The notes below the pieces were generated by a model. That model saw only the letters and a list, made by a program, of their open reading frames with translations, did no database searches and was not told the origin of the DNA. Of a stretch of 64,000 nucleotides of DNA, positions 1 through 7,319 are shown one piece after another. Within the stretch, counting starts at the first letter, position 1; every line of letters begins with the position of its first letter. The stretch lies in contig CAJQUW010004600.1 in the NCBI GenBank assembly GCA_907163375.1, positions 496,001-560,000 of the forward strand, written 5' to 3'. Origin of the DNA: Prostheceraeus crozeri. Its lineage: Eukaryota; Platyhelminthes; Polycladida; Euryleptidae. A program made the position numbers and the translations under genes.

Positions 1-664
1 TTGAAAGCTAAGAATAAGACAAATTCACTGAAAGAATCGGCTTGTTCATATCTGTCTTCGTTTAGATGTGAGACACCATTTAAGATTTGGGAGATTGGCG
101 AAAAAACGACAGAGTTAGAATTTTGGTCGTTTTGGGCTGTAGCGCCAAAACGAAGCGTCGGATAGGAAAACGGAGGCCAGATTCGGATTCAGCATGAAAT
201 TCTGCATCAGTATGGTGAGTTTTAATACAATCGGAGAGAAAAAGTTTCGCTGACGTCCCCCCTCGGCACCGACCTTCCAACTTTGCTTCTAGTGAACGGA
301 TTTTGTCGTGCAATAGCTCGTTTGAAAGCTAAGAGTGAGACAAATTCACTGAAAGAATCGGCTTGTTCATATCTGTCGTCGTTTAGATGTGAGACGCCAT
401 TTAAGATTTTGGGACATTGGCGAAAAACGACAGAGTTAGAATTTGGGACGTTTTGGGCTGTAGCTTCAAAACGAAGCATCGGATTGGAAAACGGATTTCA
501 GATTTGGAATCAGCATCAAATTCTCTATCAACATGGTAAGTTGCAAGTCAATCGGAGAGTTTCAAGTCAATCGGAGAGAAAAATTTGATGGAAAAACGGA
601 GGCCAGATTCGGATTCAGCGTCAAATTCTACATGGAAATAGTGTATTTCCAGCTCAATCGGAGC
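1..664 (-). repeat. 321-bp satellite array, left flank (array continues off window)
   Basis: About two units of the satellite that fills 20351-51568, here in the opposite orientation, so that it lies just upstream of the promoter near 738. The second unit contains the alternative short segment (about 483-590) also seen at 20493-20610 in the mirror arm. Compared with the right arm, the left copy lacks roughly 75-105 bp around position 588. Units carry TGACGTC next to a C-run. ORFs cross it, but they arise because the unit length is a multiple of three; I do not consider them genes. Confidence 0.9.
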
Positions 665-710
665 ACTAGAACCGGAGATAGACGGGTTTTTAGTGTTTGG
701 ATGATGGGTA

Positions 711-744
711 TTACGTCATCAGCTGATCGCCACACACTATATAA
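711..744 (+). promoter_or_regulatory. CRE plus TATA promoter of the 351-aa gene (left arm)
   Basis: ATTACGTCAT (710-719) is a CRE/C-EBP-like site. An E-box CAGCTG follows at about 720, and TATATAA lies at 738-744. A start site near 765-775 is expected and would give a short non-coding exon ending at 791, where a consensus donor (CG|GTAAGTC) stands. The mirror copy has its TATA at 20271-20277. Confidence 0.75.
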
Positions 745-791
745 GCTGGGAACCGACAGAGACTTGTCATTCATACGAGAGATTGCCAACG

Positions 792-1829
792 GTAAGTCGT
801 CTCTCTGAGCTCTGATGATAGCTTCGGACATTCCAAATTCCGGGTTTCTGTAAAAAACCGACTTAGAAAATTTCATTGTTGATATCAGCTAAGGCGTCAG
901 ACTTAGAGGTTAGCCAGGAGATGGCCTTCGTCTCCAGGCCATAAAAGACTCCAATACTTTAAAGGCTTGTAACTTTGCTTCTACAAGTCCGTTTGACTTG
1001 ATTCAAAAAAGGTTCGGTCGCTATTGACCTGCCCTAAGTGATAGACTACTTATAAAATTTCATAAGTAGTGCTAAAAAGTTGAAAAATTTAAATTCACTA
1101 TTTTTGGAGGTTTTCTGGGGTTTTCGACCCTGCTGAAGTCAATGAAAGCATTTTTAATGATGTCTGAGCCAGTCTTCTCATGGTATAAGCGGCTTTTCAC
1201 TGAAAGCGAGCAAGACATGGAGAGTTTTACTGTAATATTCCACTGACAGGGTGTTCCTTCGGGACGGCGGACGATGCCGTAGTGATAAGTGTGGCAAGGG
1301 AGTGTGTCATAGTTTAGACCGTATCCGCTGGGACAACTCATGTCTCATGTTGGGCATTTGACACAGTTCTCAACGTAGGACTTTGAACGTCACTCGGTTG
1401 AGTCTTAGCTATCTTGTCATGGGTGGCCTCTAAACATCTCCATTGCAAAACGCTGGTGAATCAAGCTCTCTGCGGCCTGCTATCAAGCTGCTATCAAAGC
1501 AATAACTTGGGATGTTTCCTCAAGGTTTTTAAGTATGCTGAGTTCAAATCTGCTATCAGATTTCAAATTTAACTAAGTCTAAGGCAGCTTTGAGGGGTTA
1601 GATCCCAGCTACTGATCACTACCTTTGACGCGGCGTTGCTGTTACCACTTCGGGGCAGTGACAATGATGTCTTCAGCTGTAAATAGCGGGTATCGGGGAA
1701 GATCTCTCACTTCCCTAGTGATCAGTACAAGGCCTTCGGGCTGTCGACGGGATCGAGTGCCACTCGCTATACTCAAATCTATCATTCCTCACTAAGTGTA
1801 AAATCATTGTTTTCCGTTTTTCGCTTCAG
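792..1829 (+). other. First intron of the 351-aa gene (left arm)
   Basis: A GTAAGT donor at 792 and a TTTTTCGCTTCAG acceptor ending at 1829 enclose 1038 bp with no convincing ORF. It holds strong inverted repeats: a 9-bp stem at about 1045-1070 (ACTACTTAT...ATAAGTAGT), a 7-bp stem AAATCTG-CTAT-CAGATTT at 1547-1564, and TACTGATCACTA near 1610 facing its complement near 1717. A stretch at about 1235-1450 is a degenerate copy of 3600-3800. Confidence 0.7.
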
Positions 1830-1831
1830 AA

Positions 1832-2947
1832 ATGCCGAAATACAATAATATGAAGACCAGTTTCAAACTGTGTCAATGCCGGAAGGTATTCCGAGCTAAC
1901 GCCTTCAAGAAACACGCTTGCACTAGCAAGAAACAGATAGGGGTCGCTCGCTACTATTGCGGAGCCCACAAAGTCAGTCGCTTAAGTGAGCGGCTGGAGG
2001 ATTGGCACTCACAACACAGCGAGTGTCAAACAGGCGAAGTAGGCGAAGAAGAACGGAGTTCACTCTTCGCCACTGAGCTCCGTTCTTTGGAGCTACAATC
2101 CGCCATTGAAGCGATTGCCGCTGTATCCTCACTTAGTGGCGACAGCTCGCTGTCCAGCAGCGATAGTGAGGAGGAGGAGGGAGAGCTACAGTCGCAACCT
2201 ATCGAGAACGTCGACCTCGATCGCGAGACCCCTGCAGCCGTAACTGCGAGCGGAATTGCAACGCAATGTCGCAATTTTGTCAAGCGCCCGCCGGTGATCG
2301 CCGAACGTGATAAACTAAAGAAAGAGGTGGAGAAGTTGAAGGAGGAGGCCTTCTCATACAAGGCAAAGTATGAGGACCTAAAGAACGTGGCCGGAGAGAT
2401 GAAGAAGGTGAAGGAGAGATTAAGCGAGCGGGATGGCGAGTTGGAGCAGGAGATGCTCAAGACTCTCGAGGGGAAAGCCGGAGAAGAGGCTTTGCTAGCA
2501 GAGAGGGAAAGTAGGGAGAAGGAGATACGAAGGTTGAAAGAGGAAGTGGAGAGACTCCGTGTGCAGATGGCTAAGGTTGTCGAGACGAACCACGAGCTAA
2601 ACCGTTCGGCGCAGCAGGTGGATCGCGATCGAAGGGTGCGTTCCAGTCGTCTGCACATCCCTATTAGAAAGGGGAGAGTAGCAGAAACTCCTCTCTTGTA
2701 CAAGCGTGGAAGAGGGGAGAAATGCTACTCTCGGGTGAAGAAAGGGGTGGAGTGTCTACACTTCACCTTCGATCATCGTGATCCGATCTCGAATTTCCTT
2801 TATGAGGAAGCGTCCGAGAAGATCTGTAAGTAAAAATGACTAAATTAAAATGTAAGATGATAACTCACTACTTCTTTCTTTACAGACATCCAAGAGAAGC
2901 GACCACCCGCCCCGTTGCCGGAGCCGCAGTCGAAACAGCAAGCCTGA
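1832..2947 (+). CDS. Zinc-binding, coiled-coil nuclear regulator-like protein (351 aa, spliced), left arm
   Basis: Coding exons 1832-2825 and 2886-2947 join in frame across a 60-bp GTAAGT...TTTCTTTACAG intron and give 351 aa. The ATG follows the intron-1 acceptor by two bases. The N-terminus has a Cys/His cluster (C14, C16, H28, C30, C43, H46, H59, H62, C65) that could bind zinc. An acidic serine tract (about 102-118) follows, then a long charged coiled coil (about 156-262), a basic stretch and a proline-rich tail. No enzyme motif is visible. The layout matches the 478-aa gene at 59621-61537, including the C-x2-[C/H]...H-x2-C pattern. Inference: DNA- or chromatin-binding regulator encoded by the element. 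No AATAAA follows; a duplicated two-hairpin segment does. I do not recognise a named family. Confidence 0.75.
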
Positions 2948-2962
2948 GTCCCTATCCCACAA

Positions 2963-3089
2963 CCCGAGAACGCCACAAACGGCTCTGATAAGATTTGATA
3001 GAACCTCCCCGCGGTTTGCCCTGGGCAGTCTTTAGACTGGCGAATACTATCATTAAGTTGAATCTGCTATCAGTCAACTTGAACGTTGC
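2963..3089 (+). repeat. Two-hairpin 3' cassette, copy 1
   Basis: Direct repeat of 3428-3570, nearly identical from about 2988 onward. It lies just after the stop of the 351-aa gene and contains two inverted repeats: CAGTCTTTAGACTG at 3026-3039 and a 7-bp stem AAGTTGA...TCAACTT at 3055-3080. No AATAAA is present, so it may act in RNA 3'-end formation (inference). It is deleted in the right arm. Confidence 0.7.
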
Positions 3090-3104
3090 GTCGCGTTAGA
3101 GGGG

Positions 3105-3112
3105 TATATAAA
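3105..3112 (+). promoter_or_regulatory. TATA box of the 88-aa gene (left arm)
   Basis: TATATAAA at 3105-3112 lies 32 bp before the ATG at 3144, so the 5' leader must be very short. It directly follows cassette copy 1. The right arm has lost it in a 932-bp deletion. Confidence 0.75.
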
Positions 3113-3143
3113 CCACTACCTCTCATTTCATTTCATTTCAATC

Positions 3144-3410
3144 ATGGAGACACCAAACGCTGCAGTCAGCTCTCCTCGCGGACCGCAGTTTAGACCGCGA
3201 AATTTATTTAATGAATTTGCTAGAATAGAGGAGCAAGACAGAGTCTACAACAATCTTGCTCAGATTGGCAATGCGATGACAGCAAGTGTTGCCAATCCAA
3301 TGGAATGGCGCTACATTCCACCCTCCACTCACATACCAACTAGCATGGAAGTCGACACCGCTGAGGTTGAACGGTTTCGACTCTCTCTCAGCAGAATCGG
3401 TATGGAGTAA
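3144..3410 (+). CDS. Small 88-aa protein of unknown function (left arm, intact)
   Basis: A short ORF directly downstream of a strong TATA box, so the first ATG is the natural start. The protein is hydrophilic with an arginine/proline-rich N-terminus and no signal peptide, membrane segment or recognised domain. A possible donor (TCG|GTATGG) lies near its end, so a spliced extension cannot be excluded. It is followed by cassette copy 2. The mirror copy at 18537-18803 has a premature stop and no promoter, which makes the left copy the only usable one. Function not recognised. Confidence 0.6.
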   Translation: METPNAAVSSPRGPQFRPRNLFNEFARIEEQDRVYNNLAQIGNAMTASVANPMEWRYIPPSTHIPTSMEVDTAEVERFRLSLSRIGME

Positions 3411-3795
3411 GATTGCTGATGAAGACCCCCGAGAACGAACCACCGGCTCTCATAAGGGCCACCATGGGGCAAGACATGATAGAACCTCCTCGCGGTTTGC
3501 CCTGGGCAGTCTTTAGACTGGCGAATACTATCATTAAGTTGAATCTGCTATCAGTCAACTTGAACGTTGCAAATGAAGTTCGGTGTAATACTTCCTTTCG
3601 ACGGGCGTTCCTGTAAAGGGCGGCGGTGAAACCCGTAGCTATGTATACCGCAAGGGACATTCGGCAATGGTCAATCTTGTTAAACCTCTCTGCGTCATGT
3701 TTGCAAGTGATTGCCTCTGTCTCAACGTAGTATGCATTCGCGCCAGGGCGACATTTAGCCAGCTGTCGAAGGTTGCCTAAAACTTTCCATTGCAT
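3388..3795 (-). CDS. Antisense-facing ORF, 135 aa, uncertain
   Basis: Open in both arms (mirror copy 18152-18559 on the plus strand) with one amino-acid difference (His/Gln). It overlaps the end of the 88-aa gene and cassette copy 2 on the other strand. A degenerate, stop-containing relative lies antisense in intron 1 at about 1235-1450. The product has scattered cysteines but no recognised domain. No TATA box is seen before it and the ATG context is ordinary. Near-identity of the arms is no proof of coding, because the whole arm is conserved. It could be a gene, a remnant or a regulatory sequence. Confidence 0.3.
   Translation of the reverse strand: MQWKVLGNLRQLAKCRPGANAYYVETEAITCKHDAERFNKIDHCRMSLAVYIATGFTAALYRNARRKEVLHRTSFATFKLTDSRFNLMIVFASLKTAQGKPRGGSIMSCPMVALMRAGGSFSGVFISNLTPYRFC
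3428..3570 (+). repeat. Two-hairpin 3' cassette, copy 2
   Basis: Second copy of the 2963-3089 segment, just after the stop of the 88-aa gene. The hairpins are at 3507-3520 and 3536-3561. Both genes thus end in the same structure and both lack a nearby AATAAA. The mirror copy is at about 18377-18519. Confidence 0.7.
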
Positions 3796-4157
3796 ACGTT
3801 ATGAGAACCATGAGTTCTACCTGTCTCTATCAATGAGACGAATTGATGAATGGAATGAAATGGGAGGACACTCACGCGCCACACGCAACATAACACACTT
3901 CTCTCTTCCGTAGTCTAACAAGCTCTTTACACATGGATCGCAGTCGATTGCTATCCCAGAATCATGTAAGCCATCTGAATTTTATTTAACACTATTTCAT
4001 CTACCATCATCACCCATATGAAATGTTATAAGATTTACAAGTTAAACTAAGCGTGCTACTATTTCCAAATGAAAAAGTATACATGGTTAAATCATCCACT
4101 GAAGCCCCATTCAAGTAAGTCAGTATGAAAGCAAAGATAATACGAAATAAAAATTTA
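3796..4157. other. Non-coding stretch, left arm
   Basis: No supported gene. It lies between the 135-aa ORF and the 3' end of the 70-aa gene. A poly(A)-type AATAAA reads on the minus strand at 4154-4159, overlapping the stop of that gene. Confidence 0.5.
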
Positions 4158-4370
4158 TTATGGCATGTATTTCAAAAGGTCTTCATCGTCAATATCGTCC
4201 CAGAGTCTAGCTTCACATAGATCACAAAAACAGTTCACTTGCTTCAATCGTTCTTCTACCGCGAGCCTCACTTTGTCGATGTACTCCCACTCCGCCATAG
4301 TTCGTGGCTGGGAGTTAGGGGTGTACCATTCCCATAATTGGTGGAGGAATTTGGTGCTGGCGATCTCCAT
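4158..4370 (-). CDS. Small acidic-tailed 70-aa protein (left arm)
   Basis: ATG-initiated 70-aa ORF, identical in the mirror arm (17577-17789). It has several tryptophans, a C-x-C-x2-C group (about residues 47-52) that may bind metal, and an acidic tail (DDIDDEDLL). The poly(A) signal AATAAA overlaps the TAA stop, which gives an extremely short 3' end and supports a real transcript. It is transcribed away from the 235-aa gene, and the 1.2 kb between them is a repeat-rich divergent control region. No TATA box is clear. Function not recognised. Confidence 0.55.
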   Translation of the reverse strand: MEIASTKFLHQLWEWYTPNSQPRTMAEWEYIDKVRLAVEERLKQVNCFCDLCEARLWDDIDDEDLLKYMP

Positions 4371-4373
4371 CAC

Positions 4374-4960
4374 TATTCGTGAGTGTCGTTAGAAAGTGTA
4401 TCATGGTTTGTAAAAGTTTTACTGCAACACAGGTTGATGCATAGTTAGAAAAGTTTGATCATCAACGTTGTATTCGTAAGTCTAGTCAGAAACTTTATCA
4501 TGTTGTACAAAAGTTTTATTGCAACACAGGTTGATGTATAGTTAGAAAGTTTGATCATCAACGTTTTATTTGTAAGTCTACTCAGAAAGTGTATCATGGT
4601 TTGCAAAGTTAGTGTAGTCAAATAATTTTACTGTGACACCCGTTTGAGAAAGTAAAGTCTGATCATCGAAGTTGTATTCGTGAGTGTCGTTAGAAAGTGT
4701 ATCATGGTTTGTAAACGTTTTACTGCAACACAAGTTGATGTATAGTTAGAAAAGTTTGATCATGACGTTTTATGAAACACACATGTCATGAAATGTAAGC
4801 GTTAGTGTAGTCAAATAATTTACCGCGACGCACGTTTGTGAAAATAAAGTTTGATCATTGACGTTGTATGACTGACCGAACTCATCACAGCACTAGAAAG
4901 TTTTAGAAGGTTTTACTGCGCAGTGTAGATTGTCTTGTAACTTACGTTCACAGTGTTAGA
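4374..4960. repeat. About 100-bp degenerate tandem repeats in divergent intergenic region (left arm)
   Basis: About five imperfect units of 98-110 bp, each with TTTGATCATCAACGTT-like and TTACTGCAACACAGGTTGATG-like segments. More decayed copies run on to about 5170. They lie between the start of the 70-aa gene and the start of the 235-aa and exonuclease genes. They could be a control array; no gene is seen inside. Mirror copy at about 16985-17573. Confidence 0.7.
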
Positions 4961-5170
4961 AAGTTTTATTGGAGACAGTTGCCAAATGTTTCCCTATTAG
5001 AAATTCAAACTTCATGACTGTTAGATTAGCCTCATCAGGTTTAGTAAAAGCAGTTTTCTACTGCAGTAAGACTGCGAGTTTAGAATGTTATATGAAAACA
5101 GTGTTCACCACAGTGCTAGAAAGTTTTACTGCGCTGTGTAGATTGTTTCACACAAGGTCTTATAGTCAGC

Positions 5171-5523
5171 GTTGAATGTTTTATAAAACCAGATGTTGTC
5201 ACACACGTTGAGTGTGTGAGAGCTAGTTCCATGACATTGAATCGCACGGGTTGTAAAGTTCATAATCCAAGGCTAGCCTCCTCTACGGTTGGATTTAGGG
5301 TTTTATATTACATGCGTTAACCGTTCGTGTAGAATATGTGAAGCACATGTTCGCTTAAATGCAAATGTTGAAATAAGTTTGTAAGAAGTCTTTGACAGGT
5401 TGTTGTGAAACGTAGCGAACGTTGAAGAAATGTTTCTGCAGTCACACTCGTTAGCGTGCCAGCTTTACTAGATGTGTTCTATTCTCCAATGACGATTGTT
5501 GTCTAGTGAGAATCAAGCATTCC
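5171..5523. other. Promoter-proximal non-coding stretch (left arm)
   Basis: No ORF is supported. It contains short inverted repeats (for example ACACACGTTGAGTGTGTG near 5200) and leads into the promoter of the 235-aa gene. Confidence 0.4.
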
Positions 5524-5533
5524 TTTATAGATA
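5524..5533 (+). promoter_or_regulatory. Weakened TATA-like box before the 235-aa/exonuclease gene (left arm)
   Basis: The left arm reads TTTATAGATA. The mirror arm reads TTTATAAATA (16422-16431), a better TATA box. A pyrimidine CT run (about 5595-5612) lies in the predicted leader, followed by the ATG at 5640. Confidence 0.45.
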
Positions 5534-5639
5534 GAGAGCCTTCCACAGTGAGAATCATTCCATCGTTGAATCGTACAAGTGACGGACGCACATTCTCTCT
5601 CTCTCTCTCTCTACATCCCTGTTATATTATCCAACTAAA

Positions 5640-6414
5640 ATGGTAAGTCGCTACTTTCCTCCCTCTCCTCCCTTGAACGTAAACTTAATACAATCTTTTT
5701 CATTTTCAGGCATCTACTCCATCTGCTGCACTAGTAGGACAAAATGGCGGTCAAACGTTACAAGGTTCGCTACGATCAGATCATCTACAACTGAGACCAG
5801 TGGAAGAAACAACCAAGGTACATAATCCTACACCGCTACAGCGTAAATTTAAACAAGTCTTGCGTTATGACGATCATAGCGTAGTACTGCAAACAGGAAT
5901 GCTCCCTTCCACGGATGTGAAGATAATGCGCAATCAGTATGGGGACTACATACTGATCCCCGTGAGTCCGTACATTCGCCGCCAACTTGATATTATTGAG
6001 GAGTACGTGACATTAAATATGGACATTCCTACTCCTCTTGCTCAAGAGTGGAAGGCGAGAGATGACAAGGATACTCCCTATAGAAAGATTTGGGATGGCA
6101 ATCACATTTGCCTACCGGTATCACATTGGTGTAGTTACTATAAAAAGGATGGAGATCAACCAATACCCATCAGATGTGATGAGCTCGGAGAAGGTACTTG
6201 GGATATCCTTTTCAAAGTGAATGGGCTATATTATGGTCAGCACAAGGATAACAAAATAGCCTCTCTCTCGATATACACTGAATCCATCCTATATATTCCA
6301 AAGCCACCCAGTGTAGATGACATTATTGACGAAATCCTTAACGGGGGTGGTATGAAGCGCAAGTCGGGCAAGAATGCTACCTCCAAACGCAAGTCAAGGA
6401 AAGAGAATTGCTAG
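5640..6414 (+). CDS. 235-aa protein with basic C-terminal tail (spliced), left arm
   Basis: The coding part of exon 1 is only the ATG (5640-5642), followed at once by a GTAAGT donor. Exon 2 starts at 5710 after a TTTTCATTTTCAG acceptor and reads M-A-S-T-P in frame to the stop at 6414. The body (about 50-205) is a mixed alpha/beta-looking domain with several aromatic residues. The end is very basic (KRKSGKNATSKRKSRKE), which suggests nuclear or nucleic-acid binding. The strand-rich core (WDILFKVNGLYYG region) would suit an OB-like single-strand DNA-binding fold, but that is a guess. The mirror copy differs by one residue (Pro/Ser). The same ATG exon can also splice to the exonuclease exon. Confidence 0.7.
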
Positions 6415-7156
6415 TCCTTTCCTAACTCTACCCTATGACAATTCGCTTATGTGCTTTGAGTGTCGTGGACGTGGTCTTATTAGATACATTTTACTTCTTC
6501 GTTGCCATCATATCATTTGTGTATTTTGTCGTGAAAAGCATCGATGTAATTCTTCATTTTGTGATATGTTATAGAACGTTTCCTTAGATGTGTAATTTCC
6601 GTTTTAGGCTTCTATCATCATTTTTATGGATTGTGAGGGTGAACCTGTGCAGGAGCTCAGTGCTATTGCTATGAACAATTGGACATATCAGATTGTTAGT
6701 GTCTATCATCAACATGCCAACTGTGATCCCAATGTTGATCAATGGGCGAGAAAACACATTCATGGACTTAATCAGAAATATTTGCAAGACTATGGCTTTT
6801 CTTGTGAGACTGCTCTTCTTATTGACTTTAAACGATGGTTAGCTGCTTTCAATGTTATACGCATCTTTTGTAATAATCCTGGTAAGGAGAGGAAAGTATT
6901 TCCCAATCTAGTCATTAATGATATTTTGCTCCCACCTTGGGATAGTAGAGTGAATCAACACTATCATGAAGTCACGAAACGTTTTAAGGAGTTGAGTGTT
7001 CCTATTTTGTCTGTTCGTTGTAGTAGCTACGTTCATAACCAATGCTTCTTTCCTCCTTACCTCAACACTGCCAAAGTCCTATATGGTTATCATTGCTCGC
7101 TATATGACAGTTACCAGCTGTATCTATTTTATCTGTTTCAAACCATTGTTTTGTAA
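5640..7156 (+). CDS. DEDDh 3'-5' exonuclease-like protein (183 aa if spliced to the ATG exon), left arm
   Basis: The main exon is 6608-7156, after a TTTCCGTTTTAG acceptor. Joined to the ATG exon at 5640-5642 it reads M-A-S-I-I-I-F-M-D-C-E in frame. If translation starts at the internal ATG (6626) the product is 176 aa and loses strand one of the fold. Motif I is D9-x-E11 preceded by a hydrophobic strand; motif III is H163-x4-D168 (HCSLYD), as in the DEDDh branch of the DnaQ/RNase T superfamily. Motif II is less clear. Expected role: metal-dependent 3'-5' trimming of DNA or RNA, possibly in element replication. A poly(A) signal AATAAA lies at 7179-7184. The mirror protein is identical. Confidence 0.65.
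6374..6574 (+). CDS. RING-like mini-ORF (66 aa, or 41 aa from an internal ATG), left arm
   Basis: It overlaps the end of the 235-aa gene by 41 bases in another frame, then continues to a stop at 6574. Eight possible zinc ligands (C27, C30, C44, H46, C49, C52, C58, C63) have RING-like C-x2-C...C-x-H-x2-C-x2-C...C spacing, with a last pair (C-x4-C) wider than usual. A start at 6449 would keep all ligands. It has no promoter of its own and may be made from the same transcript by leaky scanning or splicing. If real, a ubiquitin-ligase-type or other zinc-binding role is likely. Mirror copy 15381-15581 is identical. Confidence 0.4.
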   Translation: MLPPNASQGKRIASPFLTLPYDNSLMCFECRGRGLIRYILLLRCHHIICVFCREKHRCNSSFCDML

Positions 7157-7319
7157 TGCATGCTTGTTACAGTTATTCAATAAATGTTATTATGCGAAGA
7201 GTTGTTGTTATCATGCAACGGATGGGTTAGATGAAGGGTGATCATATCTTTTTCAAATGACTGTGGAACATTGATTTCCATGATGAAGATTTAAACAGTT
7301 GGATTTGATGACGAATAAG
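7157..7319. other. 3' end of exonuclease transcription unit
   Basis: Holds the AATAAA at 7179-7184 and then non-coding sequence leading into the 29-bp minisatellite. No gene is seen. Confidence 0.5.

Noticed and set aside
1072-1341. 89-aa minus-strand ORF in intron 1
   Set aside because: The mirror arm has a stop in the same frame, and it lies in the spliced first intron of the regulator gene.
2026-2703. 225-aa minus-strand ORF opposite the 351-aa gene
   Set aside because: Serine-rich shadow of the lysine/glutamate coiled coil on the other strand.
6996-7241. 81-aa ORF overlapping the end of the exonuclease exon
   Set aside because: Alternative frame of the exonuclease and its 3' UTR; no own start signals.
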